In this document: piece by piece, positions 31,634-39,759 of the stretch
Numbering within the stretch: position 1 is the stretch's first letter
Layout: each line of letters opens with the position of its first letter
Notes under the pieces: generated by a model
Told to the model about the DNA's origin: nothing
Databases searched by the model: none
The model's input: the letters and a program-made list of their open reading frames with translations, nothing else
Assembly (NCBI GenBank): GCA_023388175.1
Contig: JAEWGT010000009.1
Location: forward strand, 496,001-560,000
Length of the DNA stretch: 64,000 nt
Reading direction: 5' to 3'
DNA from: Pseudomonadota bacterium
Lineage (GTDB): Bacteria > Pseudomonadota > Alphaproteobacteria > Rhizobiales > Devosiaceae
Program-made: the position numbers and the translations under genes

Positions 31634-32650
31634 ATGAAGACCAAATCGCTCGTTCTGGGCGCACTGGCGGCATTCGCCATGTCCACCACCGCTTTCGCCC
31701 AGGACGTCACCCTGCGCATTCATCAGATGCTGCCGGCCCAGGCCACCATTCCGGCCCAGGCCATAGAGCCATGGGCTGCAAAGGTGCAGGAAGAGTCGGG
31801 CGGCCGCATCGCCTTCGAACTCTACCCCGCCATGCAGCTTGGTGGAGCACCGGCCAGCCTTTATGACCAGGCCAAGGACGGTGTCGTGGACATCATCTGG
31901 ACCGTTCTCGGCTATACGCCGGGGCGTTTCCCCAAGTCCGAAGTCTTCGAGTTGCCGTTCCTGATCACTAATGGCGAAGCCTCCTCGGCGGCTTTCTACA
32001 ATTACGCCATGGAACATGCCGCTGACGAATATGAAGGCGTCAAGGTTCTGGCCCTGCATACGCACGGCCCCGGCCTGTTCCATTCCAAGGAGCCGATCAA
32101 TAGCCTGGAAGACCTGCAGGGCATGAAGGTGCGTGGCGGTTCGCGCATCATCTCCAACATGCTGGCCCAGCTCGGTGCCGAGCCGGTTGGCATGCCTGTG
32201 CCCGAAACCCCCGAAGCCCTGTCCAAGGGCGTGATCGAAGCGACGACCATTCCCTGGGAGGTGACCCCCTCGCTGCGCATCGCCGAGCTGGTCAAGAACC
32301 ATACCGGTTTCACCAGCCAGTATGGCCTCTATAGCCAGACCTTCGGTTTCATCATGAACCAGGACAGCTATAACAACCTGCCCGACGACCTGAAGGCTAT
32401 CATCGACGCCAATTCGGGCCTGGAAGTCTCGCGTCAGTTTGGCCGCGTCATGGACAATGGTGACGCCACCGGCCTGTCCATCGCCGTCAATGCCGGCAAC
32501 AATATCGTCCAGCTCGACGAAACCGAGACTCAGCGCTGGGTCGATGCTTCGCAGGCAACGGTGGACCAATGGCTGGCCGACATGTCGGCCGCCGGCATCG
32601 ACGGTCAGGCCCTGCTCGACGCAGCCCGCGCCGCGGTGGCTGCCGAGTAA
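31634..32650 (+). CDS. TRAP transporter substrate-binding protein (DctP type)
   Basis: Periplasmic solute-binding protein, 338 residues. The signal peptide is MKTKSLVLGALAAFAMSTTAFAQ, cleaved near residue 23. DctP features include LRIHQMLPAQATIPAQAIEPW, the ligand-anchoring LQGMKVRGGSRIISNML and PVPETPEALSKGVIEATT. The conserved arginine in KVRGG normally binds the carboxylate of the ligand. A GGAGGG ribosome site precedes it, and a strong terminator follows. The ligand is probably an aromatic acid of the surrounding pathway. Confidence 0.9.
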   Translation: MKTKSLVLGALAAFAMSTTAFAQDVTLRIHQMLPAQATIPAQAIEPWAAKVQEESGGRIAFELYPAMQLGGAPASLYDQAKDGVVDIIWTVLGYTPGRFPKSEVFELPFLITNGEASSAAFYNYAMEHAADEYEGVKVLALHTHGPGLFHSKEPINSLEDLQGMKVRGGSRIISNMLAQLGAEPVGMPVPETPEALSKGVIEATTIPWEVTPSLRIAELVKNHTGFTSQYGLYSQTFGFIMNQDSYNNLPDDLKAIIDANSGLEVSRQFGRVMDNGDATGLSIAVNAGNNIVQLDETETQRWVDASQATVDQWLADMSAAGIDGQALLDAARAAVAAE

Positions 32651-32676
32651 CACCCAACCTCGTCCCGAGGCTCCGG

Positions 32677-32708
32677 AAGCCCCGCCATTCGTGGCGGGGC
32701 TTTTTGTT
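32677..32708 (+). terminator. Rho-independent terminator of the TRAP operon
   Basis: AAGCCCCGCCA-TTCG-TGGCGGGGCTT is a perfect 11-base-pair stem with a UUCG tetraloop, followed by TTTGTTTG. It begins 26 bases after the binding-protein stop. Confidence 0.9.
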
Positions 32709-32713
32709 TGGGG

Positions 32714-32821
32714 CCCGCCCCCGAACCTCCTTGAGGGAGAGGGATGTATCAAGGGCGCTGGACTGTCGGTGACGCATCTCTTCTTCTCCCCATTTCTTGA
32801 GGGGAGGCCGGGTGGGAGGCT
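32714..32821. repeat. Degenerate palindromic intergenic repeat (family B-like)
   Basis: Contains CCTCCTTGAGGGAGAGGG (32727-32744) and TCTCCCC-ATTTCTTGAGGGGAGG-type sequence (32785-32807), related to but diverged from the elements at 19403 and 22604. It separates the TRAP terminator from the end of the convergent pobA gene. Confidence 0.5.
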
Positions 32822-32831
32822 TCCGCAAGTC

Positions 32832-33989
32832 CTATTGCGGCAACCCCGTATAATTCTCGGCGAGACTCTGCTGGGCGGCAAGCGAACCGGTGAGATAGTC
32901 GAATTCTGCGCGCTGAATACGGCGGCCGAAATCGCCGCCATCTGGGAAAACATGGAGCAGGCTGGTCATCCACCAGCTGAAGCGTTCCGCCTTCCAGATG
33001 CGTGCGAGGGCCTTGGCGGAATAATTGTCGAGCCCGGCGGATGATTTCTCGCCATAGAACTCGATCAACCCATCGGCCAGCATGGCGACATCGCTCATGG
33101 CAAGGTTCAGCCCCTTGGCCCCGGTTGGCGGCACGATATGGGCCGCGTCTCCTGCCAGAAACAGCTTTCCGAAGCGCAGCGGTTCGGCCACGAAAGAGCG
33201 CAATGGCGCAATAGATTTTTCGAGCGACGCCCCGGTCTGCAGGGATTGGGCGGTCGCGGGATCAAGGCGCCGGCGCAATTCGTCCCAGAAGCGTTCGTCG
33301 CTCCAGTCTTCAACCTTTTCGCCGGCATCGACTTGCACATAGTAACGGCTGCGCGTGGGTGAGCGTTGCGAGCAAAGGGCAAAGCCGCGCTGGTGATGGG
33401 CGTAGATCAGCTCTTCGGAAACTGGTGGCTTGTCGACGAGAATACCCAGCCAGCCAAAGGGATAGACGCGCTCGAATGTCTTGACGGCATTTTGCGGCAC
33501 GCTGGCGCGGCTGACGCCATGATAGCCGTCGCAGCCCGCGATATAGTCGCAGTCCACGCGATGGGTCGCCCCGTCCTTGCGCCAGGTCACATAGGGCCGG
33601 CCGTCGAAGTCGTGCAATTGCACGTCCTCCGCTTCATAAATTGTCTGGCCCTGCCGCGCTTCCATGAGGTCGCGCGTCACCTCGGTCTGACCATAGACGG
33701 TGACATGTCGGCCCACCAGTGCGGTGAAGTCCACGCGATGGCGGTCGCCGTCGAAACTCAGGATCGTGCCATCATGCACCAGCCCCTCGGCATGGAGGCG
33801 CGCACTGGCATGGGCCCGATCCATGAGGCCGACCGATCCCTGTTCCAATACGCCGGCGCGGATGCGGCCGAGCACATAGTCCGCGCTTTTGCGTTCAAGG
33901 ATCAGATTGTCGATGCCGGCCAGATCGAGCAGCCGGCCCAGCATGAGCCCGGCCGGTCCGGCTCCGACGATCACAACATTGGTGCGCAT
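32832..33989 (-). CDS. pobA: 4-hydroxybenzoate 3-monooxygenase
   Basis: A 385-residue flavoprotein hydroxylase that converts 4-hydroxybenzoate to protocatechuate using NADPH and oxygen. The FAD motif is VVIVGAGPAGLMLGRLL, then ERKSADYVLGRIRAGVLEQG, DYIAGCDGYHGVSR, the second FAD motif LFLAGDAAHIVPPTGAKGLNLAMSD and YSAKALARIWKAERFSWWMT, all close to Pseudomonas PobA. The start at 33989 has GAGGGGAATATC upstream on the minus strand. It is divergent from an AraC regulator (pobR). It feeds coumarate-derived 4-hydroxybenzoate into the pca genes next door. Confidence 0.94.
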   Translation of the reverse strand: MRTNVVIVGAGPAGLMLGRLLDLAGIDNLILERKSADYVLGRIRAGVLEQGSVGLMDRAHASARLHAEGLVHDGTILSFDGDRHRVDFTALVGRHVTVYGQTEVTRDLMEARQGQTIYEAEDVQLHDFDGRPYVTWRKDGATHRVDCDYIAGCDGYHGVSRASVPQNAVKTFERVYPFGWLGILVDKPPVSEELIYAHHQRGFALCSQRSPTRSRYYVQVDAGEKVEDWSDERFWDELRRRLDPATAQSLQTGASLEKSIAPLRSFVAEPLRFGKLFLAGDAAHIVPPTGAKGLNLAMSDVAMLADGLIEFYGEKSSAGLDNYSAKALARIWKAERFSWWMTSLLHVFPDGGDFGRRIQRAEFDYLTGSLAAQQSLAENYTGLPQ

Positions 33990-34041
33990 GATATTCCCCT
34001 CACTTTTGGCGGCAGAATGCCTGTGAGCAGGAAAATGTTGA

Positions 34042-34911
34042 ATGGACAGGCGAGGCAATCGCTTGCACTATCCGAACATGATCCTGATCCCCACCTATGC
34101 GCTCTATGGCGAACAGGAAAGCCCGCAGGACTGGCTGCACTGGGAGACCATTCCCGCGCGCAGTCGCCTGCATGGTTTCCGCATCGCCCCCCATCGGCAT
34201 GAACACCTGTTCCAGGTCTTGGCGCTGACCGGGGGTAGGGCGTCCGTCGATCTCGACGGTGAAGTGTTTGAGCTTTCTGCGGGGGCACTCGTGCTGGTGC
34301 CGGCCATGGCCGTACACGGCTATGCCTTTTCACCCGATGTCGATGGGATCGTGCTGACCTTGTTCGAGCGCGATGTAAGGTCGCTGGATTTCTCCTTTGA
34401 CCGGCCAGCCATTATCCGCGCCGGTGCCGGGCCCGTCATGGAGGCGATGAGCGGCCTGCTGCGCGAGGCCGACAATCCCGGCGAACGGCATGACCTGGCC
34501 ATGCGGACCCGTCTCTGCCTGCTTTTGCTGTCTCTCTTTCGCGCCCAAAGCCAGTCTGTGGCTGGCGAGGGGCAGGCGGGGCGCATGCGTCGTCATGCGG
34601 AAGCCTTCCGCCAGTCGGTGGAGAAGCGCTATCGCCAGACCCGGCGCATTGCCGACTATGCCCGCGAAATCGGCGTGAGCCCGACCCATCTGAACCGCAT
34701 CTGCCGGCAGGTTCTGGGAGCATCGGCACTTTCCATCATCGAACGGCGCATCGCGCTCGAGGCAAGGCGGCAATTGCTGTTTTCCACCTTGTCCATTCAA
34801 CAGATTGGCGCCGAGCTGGGCTATGATGACCCGGCATATTTCACCCGCTTCATGACCCGCATGCTGGGCATGTCACCCGGAGCTTTCCGCAGACAGATGA
34901 GCCGGGCCTGA
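34042..34911 (+). CDS. pobR: AraC family regulator of pobA
   Basis: A 289-residue AraC/XylS-type activator. An N-terminal cupin-like effector domain (HGFRIAPHRHEHLFQVLALTGGRASVDLDGEVF) is followed by two helix-turn-helix motifs (RRIADYAREIGVSPTHLNRICRQVLG and LSIQQIGAELGYDDPAYFTRFMTRMLGMSP). Divergent placement next to pobA identifies it as PobR of the AraC kind. ATG 34042 has AGGAAAA upstream. ATG 34078 is a plausible alternative that would leave more promoter space. Confidence 0.85.
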   Translation: MDRRGNRLHYPNMILIPTYALYGEQESPQDWLHWETIPARSRLHGFRIAPHRHEHLFQVLALTGGRASVDLDGEVFELSAGALVLVPAMAVHGYAFSPDVDGIVLTLFERDVRSLDFSFDRPAIIRAGAGPVMEAMSGLLREADNPGERHDLAMRTRLCLLLLSLFRAQSQSVAGEGQAGRMRRHAEAFRQSVEKRYRQTRRIADYAREIGVSPTHLNRICRQVLGASALSIIERRIALEARRQLLFSTLSIQQIGAELGYDDPAYFTRFMTRMLGMSPGAFRRQMSRA

Positions 34912-34915
34912 GCGT

Positions 34916-35848
34916 TCAGTCGTTTCTGCGCAGGTTCTCGGCGACGTCACGCACGGTCTGCATGAAGGCGGTTACGGCCAGGGCCGGCACGGTATCGGTG
35001 CGTGTGGTGAAGCCCACCGGACCCTGTGTGTCGCTCATATCGACCGGCAGCAGGCGCAGGTAATTCTCCGCCACATCCTCGGCCACGACGCCTTCGGAAA
35101 TGAACCAGACGGCATCGCTCTGGCGGACGAAGGCGCGACCGAAGGCATTGGAGACCGTTTCCACCTCTTCCTGCTGGGCGCCGATGCCATAGGCCAGCAA
35201 CAGGCGCTGCACCAGCGGCCGTATGACCGAGCCGGGCGTAGGCATGAGCCGCTGATAGCCTTCGATCATGCCCAGATTGAAGTCGCGGGCCGCCAGCAGC
35301 GGGTGCTCGGGACGTACCGCCAGCACCACGCGCTCGGAATAGAGATGCTCGAAGGAAAGGCCCAGCATGGAATCCGGCTCGGCCATGCGCCCGATGACGA
35401 GGTCGACATCGCCGGTTCGCAGCAGGGACAGAAGGTAGGAATTCGGTCCGGTGATGATACGGCTGTTGATCCCGGGTTCGGCGATGAAGAAGCGCCGCAC
35501 TGCCTCCGGCAGGATGCGCGCCGAAACCGAGGGCAGCGCCCCAACCTTCACCAGCGCCGCTTCCTGCGCCCCGCGCGCTGCGTCGATACCCTGCCTCAGG
35601 GCGGCGATGCTGGTGGAGGCATAGCGATAAAACACCTCGCCAAACGGGGTCAGCGCCAGTCGGCGCCGGGACCGGTCAAACAGGGCTCCGCCCAGCACAT
35701 CCTCAAGTTCCTGTACCGTTTTTGTAGCCGCAGGCTGGCTGATATTGAGCGCTTCAGCGGCATTGACCACGCTGCGCAGGCGCGCCACTTCGAGAAAGCA
35801 GGCAATGTGGCGGATCTTGATCCGGGGGTCGATGATACGTGGCGCCAT
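34916..35848 (-). CDS. pcaQ: LysR family activator of the protocatechuate genes
   Basis: A 310-residue LysR regulator. The helix-turn-helix is FLEVARLRSVVNAAEALNISQPAATKTVQELEDVLGGALF. The effector domain follows with GVLPSVSARILPEAV-type sequence. It closely resembles PcaQ of Agrobacterium and Sinorhizobium, which activates pcaDCHGB in response to beta-carboxy-cis,cis-muconate and gamma-carboxymuconolactone-type intermediates. It is divergent from pcaD. Its predicted box lies in the shared intergenic region, and a second one lies before the TRAP genes. Confidence 0.92.
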   Translation of the reverse strand: MAPRIIDPRIKIRHIACFLEVARLRSVVNAAEALNISQPAATKTVQELEDVLGGALFDRSRRRLALTPFGEVFYRYASTSIAALRQGIDAARGAQEAALVKVGALPSVSARILPEAVRRFFIAEPGINSRIITGPNSYLLSLLRTGDVDLVIGRMAEPDSMLGLSFEHLYSERVVLAVRPEHPLLAARDFNLGMIEGYQRLMPTPGSVIRPLVQRLLLAYGIGAQQEEVETVSNAFGRAFVRQSDAVWFISEGVVAEDVAENYLRLLPVDMSDTQGPVGFTTRTDTVPALAVTAFMQTVRDVAENLRRND

Positions 35849-35911
35849 GACTTTATCCGGTTATTCTAAGCGTCGGAATTCGCCGGTTTTCATGAATGCC
35901 GCGCATATAAG

Positions 35912-35927
35912 ATAGTTCATAGGTTAT
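35912..35927 (+). promoter_or_regulatory. PcaQ-like box in the pcaD promoter
   Basis: ATAGTT-CATA-GGTTAT aligns with ATAACC-N4-GGTTAA in spacing and in the right half. Sixteen bases later the 13-base core ATCATTTTACTTG (35944-35956) begins, identical in sequence and distance to the TRAP promoter. The pcaD ATG is 68 bases after the box. Confidence 0.6.
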
Positions 35928-35995
35928 TCTGTGTGCATCAGTAATCATTTTACTTGCGCACCGCCAATCCCCTAAATCGTCGACGAGAGGGAAAT

Positions 35996-36787
35996 ATGAA
36001 CTTCGTCCGCATTCACGGCATCCTGCTGCATTATCGCCTGGCCGGCCCGATAGGCGCACCAGCTCTGGTGCTCGTCAATTCGCTGGGCACCGATGCGCGC
36101 ATCTGGGATGCGGTGGTCGCCGAACTGGCTCAGGATTACCGTGTCCTGTCTTATGACAAGCGCGGCCATGGCCTCAGCGACAGTCCGCCCGGCGACTACA
36201 GGCTGGAGGATCATCTGAACGACCTCGAAGGCCTGCTGGACCATGTCGGATTTGATCGTGTGGTGCTGTGTGGCGTATCGATCGGCGGGCTGATTGCGCA
36301 GGGTTTTGCGCTGCGCGCGCCCAGCCGGCTGGGTGGGCTTGTTCTGTGCAATACGGCTCCGAAAATGGGCGATGCCGCCATGTGGGCGTCCCGCATCGAT
36401 ACCGTGCGCAACAAGGGGCTGCTCCCGCTTGCGGACCCGGTGATGGATCGCTGGTTCAGTCCGGATTTTCGCGCCAATCGGGGTGTGGAACTGGCAGGAT
36501 GGCGTAACCTGTTTCTGCGCACCGATCCCGATGGTTATGCCGCCACTTGCGCGACGCTGCGTGATACCGACCTGACGCAAGCCATCGCGGACATAGACCT
36601 GCCGACGCTGATCGTTGCGGGCGAGGCCGATCTGGCCGCGCCGGTGGAGATGGTTCGCCAATGCACGATGATAGCTGGCTCGCAATTTGAAATCCTGCCC
36701 CGTACGGGACACATTCCATCCATCGAGCAGCCCGAAAGGCTCGCGGCGCTGATGCGGCAATTTTTCAAGGAGGCCGATCATGGCTGA
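35996..36787 (+). CDS. pcaD: 3-oxoadipate enol-lactonase
   Basis: A 263-residue alpha/beta hydrolase that opens beta-ketoadipate enol-lactone to beta-ketoadipate. It has LVLVNSLGTDARIWDAV, YDKRGHGLSD, the nucleophile elbow GVSIGGLIAQGFA, the acid in VAGEADLAAP and the histidine in RTGHIPSIEQPE. ATG 35996 follows GAGAGGG. It is the first gene of the pcaDCHGB operon and overlaps pcaC by 8 bases. Confidence 0.94.
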   Translation: MNFVRIHGILLHYRLAGPIGAPALVLVNSLGTDARIWDAVVAELAQDYRVLSYDKRGHGLSDSPPGDYRLEDHLNDLEGLLDHVGFDRVVLCGVSIGGLIAQGFALRAPSRLGGLVLCNTAPKMGDAAMWASRIDTVRNKGLLPLADPVMDRWFSPDFRANRGVELAGWRNLFLRTDPDGYAATCATLRDTDLTQAIADIDLPTLIVAGEADLAAPVEMVRQCTMIAGSQFEILPRTGHIPSIEQPERLAALMRQFFKEADHG

Positions 36788-37169
36788 CGACAGCCGGTTT
36801 GAACGCGGCATGGCAACCCGCAGGGCGGTTCTGGGCGATGCCCATGTCGACAATGCGACCGCGCGCAAGACTGCGTTCGATGACGATTTCCAGACGTTCA
36901 TTACCGAGGGCGCCTGGGGTTCGGTCTGGTCCCGCCCGGCGCTGACCAAGCGTGAGCGCTCGATGATCACCCTCGCCCTTTTGGCCGGGCTGGGTCATGA
37001 AGAAGAGTTCGCCATGCATGTGCGCGCCACGATCAATACCGGCGCCACCGCTGAAGATATCAAGGAAGCGCTGCTGCATGTGGCAGTCTATGCCGGCGTG
37101 CCGGCGGCCAATAGCGCTTATAAAATTGCCAAGCAGGAACTCGCCAAGCGTCAGGAGGCAGCGGAATGA
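36780..37169 (+). CDS. pcaC: 4-carboxymuconolactone decarboxylase
   Basis: A 129-residue CMD-family decarboxylase, converting gamma-carboxymuconolactone to beta-ketoadipate enol-lactone. It has FERGMATRRAVLGDAHVDNA, SRPALTKRERSMITLALLAGLGHEEEFAMHVRATINTGATAEDIKEALLHVAVYAGVPAAN-type sequence (catalytic EFAMHV region). The ribosome site AAGGAGG lies within the end of pcaD. It overlaps pcaH by 4 bases, so the genes are translationally coupled. Confidence 0.95.
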   Translation: MADDSRFERGMATRRAVLGDAHVDNATARKTAFDDDFQTFITEGAWGSVWSRPALTKRERSMITLALLAGLGHEEEFAMHVRATINTGATAEDIKEALLHVAVYAGVPAANSAYKIAKQELAKRQEAAE

Positions 37170-37912
37170 GTGGGATAATTCTACCCGGCACGGACGGATT
37201 GCTGTTTCAGCGCGACCGTGACTGGCACCCGCCAGCCGACACGCCGGGCTATAAAAGTTCGACCTTCCGCGCGCCCAAGCACAGCCTTTTGGCGCTGGGA
37301 CCGACCAAGTCGGAAATGAGCGGCCCCACTTTCGGCCACGAAAAGATCGGCCCGCTCGACAATGACCTGATCCGCAATTTCAGCCAGGATGGCACCGATG
37401 CCATCGGCCAGCGCATGGTCGTCTATGGTCAGGTCCTGGATGAGAATGCCCGGCCCGTGCCCAATACGCTGGTAGAATACTGGCAGGCCAATGCCGGCGG
37501 CCGCTACCGCCACAAGAAGGAGGGGTATCTGGCCGCGCTCGACCCCAATTTCGGTGGTTTCGGCCGCTCGATCACCGACGAGAATGGTTTCTACCACTTC
37601 CGCACCGTCAAGCCCGGTGCCTATCCCTGGCCCAATGGCGGCAATGACTGGCGCCCGGCCCATATCCATTTCTCGATCTTCGGCCATGCCTTTGCCCAGC
37701 GCCTGATCACCCAGATGTATTTCGAGGGCGATCCGATGATCTGGCAATGCCCCATCGTCAGCGTCGTGCCCGACAAGGCGGGGATCGATCAGCTGATCGC
37801 GCGGCTTGATCGGCAGAATACCGTGCCCATGGATGCACTGACCTATCGCTTCGATATCGTCTTGCGCGGCCGCCGCTCGACCATGTTTGAAAACAAGCTG
37901 GAGGGGAATTGA
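37166..37912 (+). CDS. pcaH: Protocatechuate 3,4-dioxygenase, beta subunit
   Basis: A 248-residue intradiol dioxygenase subunit holding the catalytic iron. The four ligands are visible: Y114 (GGRY), Y153 (KPGAYPWP), and H166 and H168 (RPAHIHFS). With PcaG it cleaves protocatechuate to 3-carboxy-cis,cis-muconate. It overlaps pcaC (ATGA) and shares one base with pcaG. Confidence 0.96.
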   Translation: MSGIILPGTDGLLFQRDRDWHPPADTPGYKSSTFRAPKHSLLALGPTKSEMSGPTFGHEKIGPLDNDLIRNFSQDGTDAIGQRMVVYGQVLDENARPVPNTLVEYWQANAGGRYRHKKEGYLAALDPNFGGFGRSITDENGFYHFRTVKPGAYPWPNGGNDWRPAHIHFSIFGHAFAQRLITQMYFEGDPMIWQCPIVSVVPDKAGIDQLIARLDRQNTVPMDALTYRFDIVLRGRRSTMFENKLEGN

Positions 37913-38526
37913 TGAAGCTCCACCCTGTTCCCGTGCTCAAGGAATCCCCATCCCAGACTGCCGGGCCCTATGTCCATATCGGCATGACCCCCAATTTCTG
38001 CGGCATCACCGGGGTCATCGACGCCGATCCGGGCGTGTCCATGCTGACGCCCGAAGCCAGGGGCGAGCGCATCACCATTACCGGCCGGGTCTTTGATGGC
38101 TCGGGTGCGCCGGTCAATGATGCAGTGCTCGAAATCTGGCAGGCCGACAGCGAGGGCAGCTTTGTGGCGCCCATGTCGCCAAACTCCAACTCGGTGCCCG
38201 CCTTTACCGGCTGGGGCCGCCAGCCGACCCAGCCCGACGGCAGTTTCACCTTCGAGACCATCAAGCCCGGCCGCGTCGAAGGTCCCGATGGCAAGCCCAT
38301 GGCGCCTCACGTCTCGCTGTGGATCGTGGCGCGCGGCATCAATATCGGCCTGCAGACCCGCCTGTATTTTTCAGACGAGGCCGAGGCGAATGCGGGCGAT
38401 TATGTGCTCAACAAGATCATGGACCCGCGTCGCCGGGAAACGCTGATCGCCAGGAAAGAAGGTCAGCGCTATGTGCTCGACATTCACCTTCAGGGCGACA
38501 GGGAAACCGTGTTTTTCGATATCTGA
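37912..38526 (+). CDS. pcaG: Protocatechuate 3,4-dioxygenase, alpha subunit
   Basis: A 204-residue intradiol dioxygenase alpha subunit: SPSQTAGPYVHIGMTPNFCG at the N-terminus, VLEIWQADSEGSF and FETIKPGRVEGPDG, then APHVSLWIVARGINIGLQTRLYF. As expected for alpha subunits, it lacks the HIH iron-ligand pair. The ATG at 37912 overlaps the pcaH stop by one base. A palindromic repeat of about 80 bases separates it from pcaB. Confidence 0.95.
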   Translation: MKLHPVPVLKESPSQTAGPYVHIGMTPNFCGITGVIDADPGVSMLTPEARGERITITGRVFDGSGAPVNDAVLEIWQADSEGSFVAPMSPNSNSVPAFTGWGRQPTQPDGSFTFETIKPGRVEGPDGKPMAPHVSLWIVARGINIGLQTRLYFSDEAEANAGDYVLNKIMDPRRRETLIARKEGQRYVLDIHLQGDRETVFFDI

Positions 38527-38571
38527 TCGGTCCAATGCCGGGCTCACCGCTTTGGGCCACCCCAACGAATT

Positions 38572-38652
38572 TCGTCATTGCCGGGCTTGTCCCGGCAATC
38601 CATTCTTGTGGACGCCGCGCATGGACCGCCCGGATAAACCGGGCGGTGACGA
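38572..38652. repeat. Palindromic repeat (family C) between pcaG and pcaB
   Basis: Two perfect hairpins, ATTGCCGGG-CTTGT-CCCGGCAAT (38577-38599) and ACCGCCCGG-ATAAA-CCGGGCGGT (38625-38647), are flanked by inverted TCGTCA and TGACGA. A related element is at 11484-11585. Such insertions in operons are typical of small mobile palindromic repeats of Hyphomicrobiales. It may weaken read-through into pcaB. Confidence 0.7.
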
Positions 38653-38697
38653 TGGCACAAAGATCGAGTCACGCTCGCGCTGCCGCAGGATAATCCA

Positions 38698-39726
38698 ATG
38701 ACCCTTCTATCAGCCCTTGCCGGCGACGCTGAAATCGAAGCCCTGCTGTCCGATGCTAAGAAGATCGACGCCATGCTGCGGGTGGAGTGTGCCTTGGCTG
38801 GGGCCAGCGCCGATGCCGGCTGGATTTCGTCCGACGCGGCCGAGGCGATTGCCGGCGCTGCTGAAAATTTCGAACCCGACTGGACGGCGCTTGCGGCGGG
38901 GATGGCGCAGGATGGTGTGGTCGCTCCGGCGCTGGTCAAACAACTGCGTGCGCATGTGGCCGAGCCGCATCGGGCAGCTCTGCATCGGGGAGCAACCAGC
39001 CAGGACATCATCGATACGGCTTTTGTGCTGCAGTTGGTGCCGGTTTTCGACCTGTACGAAAACCGGCTGAACGCATTGCTGTCCCGGCTCGACCAGCTTG
39101 CGCGCGACTGGTCCGGACGAGAATTGATGGCGCATACGCGCATGCAGGTAGCGCTGCCCACCAAATGGGATGCTAAGCTCGCCTCATGGTCGGAGCCGCT
39201 GGCGCGGCATCAGCGGGCATTGGCCGGAATGCGCCGGAGCCTGCTGGTGGTCCAGCTGGGTGGGCCTGTGGGCGATCGCTCCAGTTTCGATGGGCACGGC
39301 GAGGCCATTGTCGCGGGCATGGCCCGCCGTCTTGATCTGGGTGTTGCCACGCCATGGCATACGAGCCGCGACCCCATCGTGGCCCTGGGCAATCTCTTGG
39401 CGTTGATTTCAGGCGCCCTTGGCAAGATCGGCGCCGATGTGGCCCTGTTGGCCCAGAATGAGATTGCAGCCTTGCGTCTTGAAGGCGGCGGCGGGTCCTC
39501 GGCCATGGCCCATAAATCAAACCCGGTGAATGCCGAGGTGCTGGTGGCGCTGGCCCGGGCCAATGCGGGCCTGTCCGGCACGCTGGCGCAGGCGCTGGTG
39601 CATGAATATGAACGCTCGGGCGCCGCCTGGACGCTGGAATGGCTGACCCTGCCGGCCATGCTGGTCAATACCGGCGCAAGCCTCAGGCTGGCACTGAAAC
39701 TGGCCGATCAATTGCGTTTGGGCTAA
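38698..39726 (+). CDS. pcaB: 3-carboxy-cis,cis-muconate cycloisomerase
   Basis: A 342-residue member of the fumarase/aspartase superfamily, converting beta-carboxy-cis,cis-muconate to gamma-carboxymuconolactone. It has HRGATSQDIIDTAFVLQLV and the superfamily signature GGSSAMAHKSNPVNAE. The length equals the short rhizobial PcaB form, about 100 residues less than the Pseudomonas enzyme. It closes the pca operon after a repeat. The first ATG at 38698 has only a weak ribosome site (GCAGGATAATCC). Confidence 0.93.
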   Translation: MTLLSALAGDAEIEALLSDAKKIDAMLRVECALAGASADAGWISSDAAEAIAGAAENFEPDWTALAAGMAQDGVVAPALVKQLRAHVAEPHRAALHRGATSQDIIDTAFVLQLVPVFDLYENRLNALLSRLDQLARDWSGRELMAHTRMQVALPTKWDAKLASWSEPLARHQRALAGMRRSLLVVQLGGPVGDRSSFDGHGEAIVAGMARRLDLGVATPWHTSRDPIVALGNLLALISGALGKIGADVALLAQNEIAALRLEGGGGSSAMAHKSNPVNAEVLVALARANAGLSGTLAQALVHEYERSGAAWTLEWLTLPAMLVNTGASLRLALKLADQLRLG

Positions 39727-39759
39727 ACCGACCCCGACGATTCAATAGAGGGGGATTCC

